A stretch of 64,000 bases of DNA, from contig NZ_CP020773.1 of NCBI RefSeq assembly GCF_002101335.1, positions 620,001-684,000 of the forward strand. The letters run 5' to 3'. This document shows positions 40,827-49,498 of the stretch, in pieces (position 1 is the stretch's first letter; each line of letters starts with the position of its first letter). A program made the translations under genes and the position numbers. The stretch is from Staphylococcus lutrae (GTDB lineage: Bacteria > Bacillota > Bacilli > Staphylococcales > Staphylococcaceae). The notes under the pieces were generated by a model that made no database searches, had not been told where the DNA came from, and worked only from the letters and a program-made list of their open reading frames with translations.

Positions 40827-41144
40827 ATGTTAGCTTACTTAATTTTACTCCCTTTTATGTACCTAGTGGTGGGCTATATCAGTATTTTTAAAATGCGTAT
40901 TTTAATGCCAAAACTACTACGTGTTATCATGGGCGTTTTGCTCATCATAGTGGTTGCCACTTCGCTTGTATACTACCCCGCAGAAACATGGTGGTTGTTT
41001 GTGGTGTTATTACTACTCATAGGTAATGTTGAAATTACAGCTTTCAAGCATAGAAAAAATGATGAAAAAGGTGTGCGTATTTTAAATATGATGACACTTT
41101 TTATTCTCGCCATTTATGTCATACTCGCATTTGTATTTGTCTAA
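40827..41144 (+). CDS. Small integral membrane protein, unknown function
   Basis: 105 residues from ATG 40827, 6 bases after AAAGGATG. Four hydrophobic segments are visible: LAYLILLPFMYLVVGYISIF, VIMGVLLIIVVATSLVYY, WWLFVVLLLLIGNVEI and ILNMMTLFILAIYVILAFVFV. A short charged loop (AFKHRKNDEKG) precedes the last one. No motif identifies a function. A strong terminator follows. Confidence 0.78.
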   Translation: MLAYLILLPFMYLVVGYISIFKMRILMPKLLRVIMGVLLIIVVATSLVYYPAETWWLFVVLLLLIGNVEITAFKHRKNDEKGVRILNMMTLFILAIYVILAFVFV

Positions 41145-41482
41145 GGTGGATGACAACAAATGTGTTCAAAAATTATCGACTGCTTGACCGACTAACGTTG
41201 TCCCCTTGCAATGATGACGTTAGTTTTTTGTGTGATTCTGCAATCCCAACAACCACTGATTTACAACAGCCTCCCTCATCAACATGAACCTAGTAAAAAG
41301 ATAAAAAGACAACGACACCTATGCGCAACGTTAGTGACTCGGGCTACACGCGATAATCAACTTCGCGCGTTGGATCCTGCCCCCCATTGGTTAGTGTCGT
41401 TATCTTTATTGAAATTGCACTGACTTCACACCTATCAATGCAGCATTCGTATTAAGAAATCTAATCCTTCTAACATGCCTTC
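41145..41482. other. Gap between convergent genes
   Basis: No gene. It holds the terminator at 41192-41229; 41230-41482 shows no clear structure. Confidence 0.6.
41192..41229 (+). terminator. Terminator of the small membrane protein gene
   Basis: CTAACGT (41192-41198) pairs with ACGTTAG (41217-41223), followed by TTTTTT. Confidence 0.82.
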
Positions 41483-42646
41483 CTATTGGTGATACAGTCC
41501 TTTTAACGCAACGAGCCGTTCAATCGCTGTTTCAAGTTGGTCGTTATCAATAGCAAATGACAGTCGAACATAACCTTCACCCTCTTCACCAAACGGATGA
41601 CCTGGCGCTGCAAGAATAGACTGCGTTTGTAATAAATACTCAATAAACGCATCACTCGAGAACTGATCAGGGCATTTTAACCATAAGAAAATACCGCCTT
41701 TAATTGGTTCATGAGGTATTTGCGCTGCATTCAAAGCCGCTTCAATTTTATCACGTCGCTGTCTGAACACTTCATTTTGCGCCTCTAAAACATCATCACA
41801 CTCATTTAAAGCCACTGTACAAGCCTCTTGCAATGCACCGTACATTCCGGCTTGTGTGTGGGTATGGTACTTCTGAAGGTTCGCAATCATCTCTTCATTT
41901 CCTACTGCAAAACCTACACGATAGCCCGACATGTTATAGCCTTTTGAAAATGAAAAGACTTCGATTGCACATGATTTTGCACCTTTTGCTTGAAGAATAC
42001 TTGGATTTGGCTGATCAAAGCCAAATGCTTGGTACGCAAAATCATGTACAATTTTTGTTTGTGTATCACGAAATCGATCGACTGTCTCTTGGAAAAACTC
42101 AGGAGTCGCTACCGAGCCGGTTGGATTGTTCGGATACGTTAAATAAATCAATTTTGTTTGTGTGGTGTCGACTTCATCCCACACGGGAATATAATGCCGC
42201 TCACTTTTTAATTTTAATGGCTTCGGAACACCTCTCGCTAGTAGGACACCGGCAAGGTAATCCGTATACCCTGGATCGGGTAACAAGACTTCTTCACCGG
42301 GCTCAATCACACAAGTCGGCAACGCCACTAAACCATTTTTAGTCCCATAAAACAAGCACACTTCTTTTTCTGGATCTAACGTCACATTAAATTGACGTTG
42401 ATAGAAATCTACAATCGCCTGTCTGAAAGTCTCTCTCCCTTGAAAAGCAAGATACTTTTGATTTTCAGGTTTAACAATCGCTTCTTGAAGTGCTGTTAAA
42501 ATGGGTGTCGGCGTATCTGCATCTGGAATGCCTACCGCTAAATTAATCAAAGGCAATGGCCCGTGCTCTATTTTCTTTCCCACTGTTTTTCCGAAATAAC
42601 TATCAGGTATCTCATTTAAAATCGTTGTATAAGTCAACTTCCTCAC
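41483..42646 (-). CDS. PLP-dependent class I/II aminotransferase
   Basis: 387 residues. The PLP lysine lies in FSFSKGYNMSGYRVGFAVG (about 230-248). The substrate-arm region GIPDADTPTPI, the YPNNPTGSVA loop (about 171-180) and the C-terminal arginine in GEGYVRLSFA are present. The closest families are LL-diaminopimelate/alanine-type aminotransferases, but the amino acid used cannot be decided. It is monocistronic. Downstream (minus strand) is the convergent small membrane gene. Confidence 0.88.
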   Translation of the reverse strand: MRKLTYTTILNEIPDSYFGKTVGKKIEHGPLPLINLAVGIPDADTPTPILTALQEAIVKPENQKYLAFQGRETFRQAIVDFYQRQFNVTLDPEKEVCLFYGTKNGLVALPTCVIEPGEEVLLPDPGYTDYLAGVLLARGVPKPLKLKSERHYIPVWDEVDTTQTKLIYLTYPNNPTGSVATPEFFQETVDRFRDTQTKIVHDFAYQAFGFDQPNPSILQAKGAKSCAIEVFSFSKGYNMSGYRVGFAVGNEEMIANLQKYHTHTQAGMYGALQEACTVALNECDDVLEAQNEVFRQRRDKIEAALNAAQIPHEPIKGGIFLWLKCPDQFSSDAFIEYLLQTQSILAAPGHPFGEEGEGYVRLSFAIDNDQLETAIERLVALKGLYHQ

Positions 42647-42735
42647 TCCTCACATCTCTCCGAGTTAAAATCTCTTCTTTAAACGCATCATTAACGAGAC
42701 GTCTCATTTTGAACGTATGCTTCCACAGATATAGA

Positions 42736-42780
42736 AAGGGCTGAGCACGAAATTTATTCGTTATCCCAGCCCTTTTTTAT
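42736..42780 (-). terminator. Terminator after the RND exporter gene
   Basis: AAAGGGCTG pairs with CAGCCCTTT about 22 bases later. On the plus strand the stem is followed by TTTT; on the minus strand it ends TTTCTAT. The GGGCTGGGA-type stem is common between staphylococcal genes. Confidence 0.65.
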
Positions 42781-42853
42781 TCTTAAGATGAGACGATGTC
42801 CGTTCAGGGATAATGTTTTCATCTTACAAAAGGAACGCCGTTACGTCAATGCA

Positions 42854-45800
42854 TTACGCCTTGTTTTTACGTCGAGATAATTTCTCTTTAATCGTAAATA
42901 AAATTTCATAAATGACAGGTACAACAATTAATGTGAGCAATGTTGAGGAAACTAATCCACCAATTACTGTTGCCGCTAAACCTTTAGAGATGAGTATCGA
43001 GTTGTCTTGACCAAAAAGTAATGGGATTAATGCGCCAATGGTTGCAATGGCTGTCATTAAAATAGGACGTATCCGTGTGCCCCCTGCCTCAATTAAAGCG
43101 TCTTTCATTGGTAAACCTGCGCTCTGATTATGAATTACACGATCGATCAGTACAATCGCATTCGTAACAACAATACCAATCAACATGAGTAAACCAATCA
43201 TGCTCGGTACGGATAACGTTTCTCCTGTCAAAATCAGTGCCATGACAACACCGATAACAGTGTAAGGTAACGCAAAGAGTATTGTAAATGGCGCCAATGC
43301 ACCTTTGAAAGTTAACACCAGTACTAAGTAGACGATAATAATCGCCGCTAACATCGCAATGGCCAATTGAGAAAAGGCCTGAGTAATATCTTCATTCGTG
43401 CCACCTAATGAGGTATGCACATCACTTGGTGTCTTTATGTGATTCAGTTGCTGCATCACTTCTTGTGAAATCGCTCCAACATCATTTCCAGTAATCGTGC
43501 CGGAAACCGTACTTACAAAATCTCCACCTTTTTTCACTAACGCATTCGGTGTAGACGTCTCTTTTAACGTGGCGATATCACTTAAAGTCAGTTTGACACC
43601 ATTTGGAGCAGGAATTCGGAATTGCTCTAATTTTTCTTTCGTCCATTGCGTCTCTTTCTCGCGTTTGACAACCACTTGATAAGTTCGGTTGTCCTCTTTT
43701 ACTTTTGAAATGGTCATCTGTGTCGCATTTTGATTGAGTATCATCGCCAACTGACCTGCTGTTATCCCCGCTTGTGAAGCTTTATTCGGGTCCACCTTCA
43801 CTTCATATTGCGCATAAGTTTCAGTTAAATCTGATTTGACATTCGTGAGCCCAGCTATTTTTGACATTTTTTGTTCAATTGTTCTGACGGTGTTTTCAAT
43901 CGCTGCTGTAGATGGACCCGTCACTTCAACGTTAAGCGTATTTGAAGCTACGCCCGTACCTAAGTCTAAATTTTTCCACTCCCCATCATGATGATACGTC
44001 TTAATGTGACGGAGCACACGTTCAGGCTCTGTTTTAAAATTGGGTGTATCTGAATCATACTTGACCATCATCGCCATATTATTCGTCGTACCGGTTGGGT
44101 CGACTGGTGACGGCCCTCCTACAGAATATTGCACATTTTGAACATGGCGTTGTGACAATAAATATTTCTCTACCTCTTTAGCATGTGCCAGTACTTTTTG
44201 TTCCGTTTCACCAGGTTTTGCTGTATAAGTTAAAGCCATGAACTTATCGTCACCCGATGAAATAAAGCTTGTACCGATATTCATGCTACCGAGTATGATA
44301 CTTCCAACGAGTATCAATGTGCTTAAAATCATGACAATCCATTTATGATTTAAACTCCATTTCAACACTTTTTGATAACCTCTCCCCACTCTACCAAGTT
44401 CCGACCGGTGAGCACGTTGGGTTTTAAGTCCTTTCTTAAAGAAAAGTGCTGCTAACACTGGTACAATCGTTATCGACACGAGCAAAGATGCTAACAAACT
44501 AAAGGTAATCGCATATGCAAAAGGTCTAAACAGTTCTCCCACAGACCCTGTCACAAATGCCAATGGTGCAAAAACAACAATCGTCACAAGCGTTGACGAC
44601 ATAATAGGGATAAAGACTTCCTTAGTTGCTGACACAATGAGAGCATCCCCAACAAGCCGTTCATCTTTACGCGTTAAGCGTCGATAAATATTTTCAATGA
44701 CCACGATAGAGTCGTCAATGACACGTCCCACTGCAACGGTCAGTGCACCTAACGTTAAAATATTGAGAGAAACATCTGTTAATTTAAGCGCCATCATCGC
44801 AATTAATATAGATAATGGAATAGAGACAACTGAAATGGCTGTCACTCTAAAATTTCTTAAAAAACAAAGGATCACGATAATCGCCACAATCGAACCGAGT
44901 AACGCCTTTTCAATCATTGTGTTAAGGGCATCAGTCACCGGTTTCGCCGTGTCCATAATTTTAACGGATTTCAAATCTGGATGATCTTTTATAAAGCTTT
45001 GGATTGTTTTGTCTACTTCTCTTGCAACTGCAACCGTATTAGCGCCTTGTGCTTTTATGATTTGGACATCAACAGCATCTTGACCATTCGTTCTTGAAAT
45101 GGACTTACGTTCATCTGCACGTTTAATGTCTGCAAGCTCATCCAATGCAACAGATTGCGTCCGTTGATCATTTGACGGTTGTATCGCTGCTGAAGGCACC
45201 TGACCTTGCGAGGATTCTGTCCCTTGCGTCCCTTGAGATGATGCACTAGACGATTGAGCGGCGAGTGCTAATGGAATTTTCAAATTTTTTAAAGCTTCCA
45301 CAGACGTGAATTGACCATCAATAACAACGGATTTTTCTGTGTCACCAAATTGAAATAATCCAAGTGCTGATTCTTGCGTTGCAGCTTTGATATAATCAGA
45401 CACATCTTTGACATTGAGTCCCAATTTTTGCAATTGACGTTCATTAAATTGCACCGTCACTTTTCGTTCGGTTTGTCCATTGACTGTTGCCCGTTGAACA
45501 CCATCAATCGTTTGCAATTTAGGGATTAATTGTTCTTCGACTGCTTTGGTCGTTACCGTAACATCATCTTTTTGATGCAGGAATGAATAAGCAACCACTG
45601 GAAAAGCATTCATCGTATTTCGTGTCAATTCAGGCTTTTCTGCCTGCTCTGGCAATGTGACTTTTTTTAACGCTTTATCTACATCCTGCTCTGCTTTATC
45701 CATGTTTGTATTCTCATTAAATTGAATTGTAATCATCGACGCATGAGAGAGCGATTGCGCTTTGACACTTGTTACACCGGCCATACCTCTAACCGCTTCA

Positions 45801-46009
45801 TCTATAGGGTCACTGACTTCTTTCATTACCGTTTCAGGCGTCGCCCCTTGCATCACTGTTGTTACAGTCAGTTGTGGTGGCTCTGTATCTGGTAACAGTT
45901 CCAATCTCATTTTAAAACTTGCATAACTCCCACCAAGGATAACAAGTATCACCATTAATAAAATGGCAAATTTATTCGACAAAGAAAAATCAATCAGTTT
46001 TTTAACCAT
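42854..46009 (-). CDS. RND-family (AcrB/SwrC-like) efflux transporter
   Basis: 1051 residues from ATG 46009 (MVKKLIDFSLSNKFAILLMVILVILGGSYASFKM), 6 bases after GGGAGAG. It has twelve membrane segments with two large outside loops, and the family repeats DPIDEAVRGMAGVTSV and GRVIDDSIVVIENIYRRL with the conserved D-D of proton transfer (about residue 420). A low-complexity stretch rich in S, Q, G and T (about residues 250-282) sits in the first outside loop. No periplasmic adaptor gene lies beside it, as usual in Gram-positives. Related genes occupy the place next to femX in other staphylococci. The substrate is unknown. Confidence 0.92.
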   Translation of the reverse strand: MVKKLIDFSLSNKFAILLMVILVILGGSYASFKMRLELLPDTEPPQLTVTTVMQGATPETVMKEVSDPIDEAVRGMAGVTSVKAQSLSHASMITIQFNENTNMDKAEQDVDKALKKVTLPEQAEKPELTRNTMNAFPVVAYSFLHQKDDVTVTTKAVEEQLIPKLQTIDGVQRATVNGQTERKVTVQFNERQLQKLGLNVKDVSDYIKAATQESALGLFQFGDTEKSVVIDGQFTSVEALKNLKIPLALAAQSSSASSQGTQGTESSQGQVPSAAIQPSNDQRTQSVALDELADIKRADERKSISRTNGQDAVDVQIIKAQGANTVAVAREVDKTIQSFIKDHPDLKSVKIMDTAKPVTDALNTMIEKALLGSIVAIIVILCFLRNFRVTAISVVSIPLSILIAMMALKLTDVSLNILTLGALTVAVGRVIDDSIVVIENIYRRLTRKDERLVGDALIVSATKEVFIPIMSSTLVTIVVFAPLAFVTGSVGELFRPFAYAITFSLLASLLVSITIVPVLAALFFKKGLKTQRAHRSELGRVGRGYQKVLKWSLNHKWIVMILSTLILVGSIILGSMNIGTSFISSGDDKFMALTYTAKPGETEQKVLAHAKEVEKYLLSQRHVQNVQYSVGGPSPVDPTGTTNNMAMMVKYDSDTPNFKTEPERVLRHIKTYHHDGEWKNLDLGTGVASNTLNVEVTGPSTAAIENTVRTIEQKMSKIAGLTNVKSDLTETYAQYEVKVDPNKASQAGITAGQLAMILNQNATQMTISKVKEDNRTYQVVVKREKETQWTKEKLEQFRIPAPNGVKLTLSDIATLKETSTPNALVKKGGDFVSTVSGTITGNDVGAISQEVMQQLNHIKTPSDVHTSLGGTNEDITQAFSQLAIAMLAAIIIVYLVLVLTFKGALAPFTILFALPYTVIGVVMALILTGETLSVPSMIGLLMLIGIVVTNAIVLIDRVIHNQSAGLPMKDALIEAGGTRIRPILMTAIATIGALIPLLFGQDNSILISKGLAATVIGGLVSSTLLTLIVVPVIYEILFTIKEKLSRRKNKA

Positions 46010-46110
46010 GTTCTTCTCTCCCTTCCATTCTCCCTTAATAAAAAACACGTATGAAACACAGTGGTTCAATATAATATTGTTCACTTCTTGTTGAATAGCG
46101 TAATAAAGTC

Positions 46111-46142
46111 ACGCCCTGAACGATTGATAAAAGGCGTGTTCT
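46111..46142 (-). terminator. Possible weak terminator after femX
   Basis: CACGCC and GGCGTG pair over a loop of about 18 bases, followed on the minus strand by a TTTATT tract. Confidence 0.4.
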
Positions 46143-46246
46143 GATGATGTCTTTGATTTATTATTTCAAAAAGCACTACCCTTATCTTATACACAGCAAG
46201 CCCCCATGCCTTGGTATTGTGTCTGTAAGTGTAGCGCTTTATATTT

Positions 46247-47512
46247 TTATTTTCGTTGTTGTCTTTCTTTTAAACGGCGAACCATTTTGATTTTAAGCTG
46301 TGTCAACTGTGGTTTGAATTGTTCAACGATTTGATAAATGATTGGATTAAGTACATAATCAAATTCTCCAATTTTTTCACTTAAACGCGTCCCCCATGAT
46401 TTTTTAAACGCCCATAATCCATAATGACTCGAGTCTTTATCAGGTTGATTGTCTGTCCCACCAAAGTCATATGTCTTTGCGCCTTTTTCACGTGCAAACT
46501 GCATCATTTTAAATTGCATATGATGGTTCGGTAAAAAATCACGGTAATGGTTGGAAGAAGCCCCATATAGGTAATATGCTTTTGAACCCGTAAACATCAG
46601 TAACGCCCCTGACAAATAAATCCCCTCTGGATGTTTACTTTCTAGAGCCTCCATATCTTTAATTAAAGCATCATTTTTCTGCATTTTCTGCTCTGCATCT
46701 TTAATTTTATTACGTACTTTTTTGTTGTTTTGATCTTTTTCCGCTAATGCATTCACTTCCGCTTGTAACTTTTCCTGTTCTGCGGTTAATTCTGATAAAA
46801 CAGGTCGAGGCTCGAGTTTAACTAAAAATAATTCTGCGTCCCCTTCTGGATGGAGTGCATCGTAAATCGTTTCGAAATAAGAGAAATCACGCGTCAAGAA
46901 GCCGTCACGCGCTCCTGTTTCTGCCATCAAATCCGCAAATATTTTTAAATCTTCACGGCCTTTGCGCTCGACTTTCGTCCCTCGCTTTAAAGCCAGTCGC
47001 ACCTTTGAACGATTTCTGTTATCAAAACTTTGGATTAATGCCTCATCTGATTGATCAATAGGGGTAATCATTGTCATCCGAGGTTGAATATAATCTTTAG
47101 CCAAGCCTGCTTTAAAACCTTTATGACGAAAGCCCATTTGTAATAAATCTCGAACGACCGTCATACCGTGATCCACCTCTACATCTGGATCAATTTTAAT
47201 CGTATAAGCTTTTTCAGCTTTGGCTTCTTTAATCGCTTCAGCTAATAATGCTTTCACTGCATTGATGTCCGTATAATCAACGACGAAACCACGCGAAGCA
47301 TAACATATTGTAAAGGGCGTGCGTGGAATTTTTTTAAACAGTAATTGCGCAACACCTTTTATTTCCCCATTTTCTCCTACAGCAATACGTTTAGCGTACC
47401 AACCGGTTAACTGCTTTGTCTCTCCCCATTTTGTTAACTGTAATAAGTCTCCAGTAGGATGTGTTTTAACAAATGCATCATGTGCTTGATCCGTAATATT
47501 CATGCGTTTCAT
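46247..47512 (-). CDS. femX: FemX (FmhB), first glycine of the peptidoglycan interpeptide bridge
   Basis: 421 residues, the same length as S. aureus FmhB. It starts MKRMNITDQAHDAFVKTHPTGDLLQLTKWGETKQLTGWYAKRI. The two GNAT-like subdomains are joined by a coiled-coil hairpin (about 240-295, LTAEQEKLQAEVNALAEKDQNNKKVRNKIKDAEQKMQ). The signature YLYGASSNHYRDFLPNHHMQFKMMQFAREKGAKTYDFGGTDN is complete. It adds the first glycine to the lysine of lipid II using glycyl-tRNA and is essential in S. aureus. Confidence 0.97.
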   Translation of the reverse strand: MKRMNITDQAHDAFVKTHPTGDLLQLTKWGETKQLTGWYAKRIAVGENGEIKGVAQLLFKKIPRTPFTICYASRGFVVDYTDINAVKALLAEAIKEAKAEKAYTIKIDPDVEVDHGMTVVRDLLQMGFRHKGFKAGLAKDYIQPRMTMITPIDQSDEALIQSFDNRNRSKVRLALKRGTKVERKGREDLKIFADLMAETGARDGFLTRDFSYFETIYDALHPEGDAELFLVKLEPRPVLSELTAEQEKLQAEVNALAEKDQNNKKVRNKIKDAEQKMQKNDALIKDMEALESKHPEGIYLSGALLMFTGSKAYYLYGASSNHYRDFLPNHHMQFKMMQFAREKGAKTYDFGGTDNQPDKDSSHYGLWAFKKSWGTRLSEKIGEFDYVLNPIIYQIVEQFKPQLTQLKIKMVRRLKERQQRK

Positions 47513-47625
47513 TTCTCGTATAAAACTCCTTTTGTTATCGTCTGACCTTTTTTTCTAGTATAATCATTGACACACATACTGGATGCTTGTCATTGTATGT
47601 ACTTCATTTTTCTGGAGGTGTCACT

Positions 47626-47880
47626 ATGCGTCAATTGATTTTAATCTTATTATCACTCATCAATATTATCTTTGTGATTTTCAGTCTTATTTTTCATATA
47701 GGTATCGATTTTTTAAGTTTGCGTATCATTTTTGTCGCTTTTTCATTTGTCTTAGGCCTTTATTTCATCCTTCTTCATCAGACCAGACAACAATTAAAAC
47801 TCGCTGTGTTCACTGTTGGGGTGACCACGATTCACATTTTACTCATCCTGCATGCCGTATACACAACGATTTATGTGTGA
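47626..47880 (+). CDS. Small hydrophobic membrane protein
   Basis: 84 residues from ATG 47626, 7 bases after GGAGGTG. Three membrane segments fill nearly the whole protein (QLILILLSLINIIFVIFSLIF, LRIIFVAFSFVLGLYFILL, LAVFTVGVTTIHILLILHAVYTTIYV). It overlaps the end of the convergent VOC gene by 10 bases. No function can be assigned. Confidence 0.75.
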   Translation: MRQLILILLSLINIIFVIFSLIFHIGIDFLSLRIIFVAFSFVLGLYFILLHQTRQQLKLAVFTVGVTTIHILLILHAVYTTIYV

Positions 47881-48638
47881 TGTGGAATAAATTGATAACT
47901 CGCCCCTCGTGTGCGAATGGCAATCGGTGCATCAATCGATTGATCAAGAAATTGAATGCCTTCAATCTCATTTTCCTTGCCTTCCGTGATTTTAAATTTC
48001 ACTGTGCCTTCCCGTCTTTGAAGGATTGTATAACGTTCGCTAGATTCAATTTCTTCCATATCAAACCAATGCTTCCAATGATTGACCATCGTTTGCCTTT
48101 GGTAAGACGTTAAAGCAATCATATCTACAGTTAAATGCGTGTGGAAATAGGGTTGGAATTCTGCTTCCCGCGCTTCATCCGATTTTTGCCATTCAATAAA
48201 AAATGGCATCATCACATCGAATTGATGATGATTAATATATAATAACTGCCAGTGAATGACGTCACCTTTTTTATTTTCACGCGTCATCTTCAGTGGCCCC
48301 ACCGTTTCAAGTCCTCTTTCTTCAAGCTGTGCTTTTAGCTGCATGAGATTATGCGTTCTAAAACATATTTTTTTGAAGCCTTGTTTGTATCCACTATCGA
48401 TAATTGACGTCGCAAACGAATGTTTTCCGGCATCTGATTTTGCTTGCTGTTTCACTTTTCCTTGATGAAAAATATCTAATAATTCAATATATGTTAAATC
48501 AATATGGACAAGGCGGTTAAATGTACCGAGCGCCTCATGTTGACCCCCGTTTTGAATTTCCAAATATTTCCCAGGAAACTCGAATTGATTTAGTCCATCG
48601 ATATAATGAATCACGTGATCAAATTCTATATCTAACAT
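47871..48638 (-). CDS. VOC/glyoxalase-like superfamily protein
   Basis: 255 residues from ATG 48638 (MLDIEFDHVIHYIDGLNQFEFPGKYLEIQNGGQHEALGTFNRLVHID), 7 bases after GGGAGG. The first half has the Glyoxalase-like fold with a possible metal ligand in FDHVIHY (H) and the second in YIELLDIFH. The second half is a weaker repeat. Such proteins bind small molecules or open rings; the substrate is unknown. It is divergent from the MarR gene. Confidence 0.82.
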   Translation of the reverse strand: MLDIEFDHVIHYIDGLNQFEFPGKYLEIQNGGQHEALGTFNRLVHIDLTYIELLDIFHQGKVKQQAKSDAGKHSFATSIIDSGYKQGFKKICFRTHNLMQLKAQLEERGLETVGPLKMTRENKKGDVIHWQLLYINHHQFDVMMPFFIEWQKSDEAREAEFQPYFHTHLTVDMIALTSYQRQTMVNHWKHWFDMEEIESSERYTILQRREGTVKFKITEGKENEIEGIQFLDQSIDAPIAIRTRGASYQFIPHHT

Positions 48639-48825
48639 GTGTATGCCTCCCAATTCTCATGCTATAATCTTATTCTATCAAATAATTTAGACGTGGGACA
48701 GAATTCTCATACATTCAAAGACAACGTTATTCTTTTGAATGACATCTTTTCTCTATACCCATTGCAGTTGAATATAGTAGTATAATTAAAACAAATATTT
48801 CAAATTAATGAGAGAGGATGACATC

Positions 48826-49272
48826 ATGCACCCTTCACTACTTTTTGATCAGTTCACACAACTTTATCGCCCTTATATCAAATTGATGCAACCGTTACTC
48901 GATCAATATCAGCTTCATCCTGCACAATGGCTCGTGATGAAAGATATTGCAATAAGTCCTGGTACAACACTCGTTCAAATATCGAAGCGACGTTCGATCG
49001 AAAAACCGACGACGCGAAAAGTGCTCAAAGCATTAGATGCACAAGGATGGCTTACCGTGTGTCCTGGAGAAATCGATAAAAGAGAAAAATTGTTATATTT
49101 ATCTCCGTCAGGCCAAGACATTCACAAACAGCTTTCTCGACAAATCAGTCAATTGCAAACAGAGATGTTAGAGACACTCTCCATGTCAAAAGACGAACTC
49201 AATCAACTTGCTGATCAGCTTGAAAATATTTATCAAACGATTAGACATCACCTTCAAACTGAAACGTCTTAA
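48826..49272 (+). CDS. MarR-family transcriptional regulator
   Basis: 148 residues from ATG 48826 (MHPSLLFDQFTQLYRPYIKLMQPLLDQYQLHPAQWLVMKDI), preferred over the ATG at 48808, which overlaps the GAGAGGATGA ribosome site. It has a winged helix with recognition helix ISKRRSIEKPTTRKVLKALDAQGWL (about 58-82) and wing DKREKLLYLS. MarR proteins sense small molecules. A TATAAT-like box lies at 48781-48786. It is divergent from the VOC gene and may regulate it or the downstream nuclease. Confidence 0.9.
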   Translation: MHPSLLFDQFTQLYRPYIKLMQPLLDQYQLHPAQWLVMKDIAISPGTTLVQISKRRSIEKPTTRKVLKALDAQGWLTVCPGEIDKREKLLYLSPSGQDIHKQLSRQISQLQTEMLETLSMSKDELNQLADQLENIYQTIRHHLQTETS

Positions 49273-49498
49273 CCTTAAACCTTCATCTCATCATGTGAAC
49301 ATATGATGGATGAGGGATCCTCGCCTTTATGATACCTCTTTCTCCCCCCGCTTTTTTCGCTACAACACATTTATGCCTAAAATCACTTTCTTATAACAGC
49401 CTCAAACTTTCACAATAAATTTATCCAAATTTTATAATATTTATAAATTAAATTTGGTATACTTATCAAGAAAGTTATCATTTTAAGGAGGCAATATT
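49273..49498. other. Upstream region of the secreted nuclease gene
   Basis: No gene. The AT-rich stretch contains TTTATAATATTTAT and GGTATACTTATC, either of which could supply a -10. AAGGAGG precedes the TTG start by 7 bases. Confidence 0.5.

Noticed and set aside
41833..42342. 169-residue plus-strand reading frame inside the aminotransferase gene
   Set aside because: It lies fully antisense to a conserved enzyme gene and encodes no recognisable domain.
47583..48113. 176-residue plus-strand frame overlapping the small membrane gene and VOC gene
   Set aside because: It is antisense to most of the VOC gene, while the frame at 47626-47880 has the better ribosome site and a coherent membrane profile.
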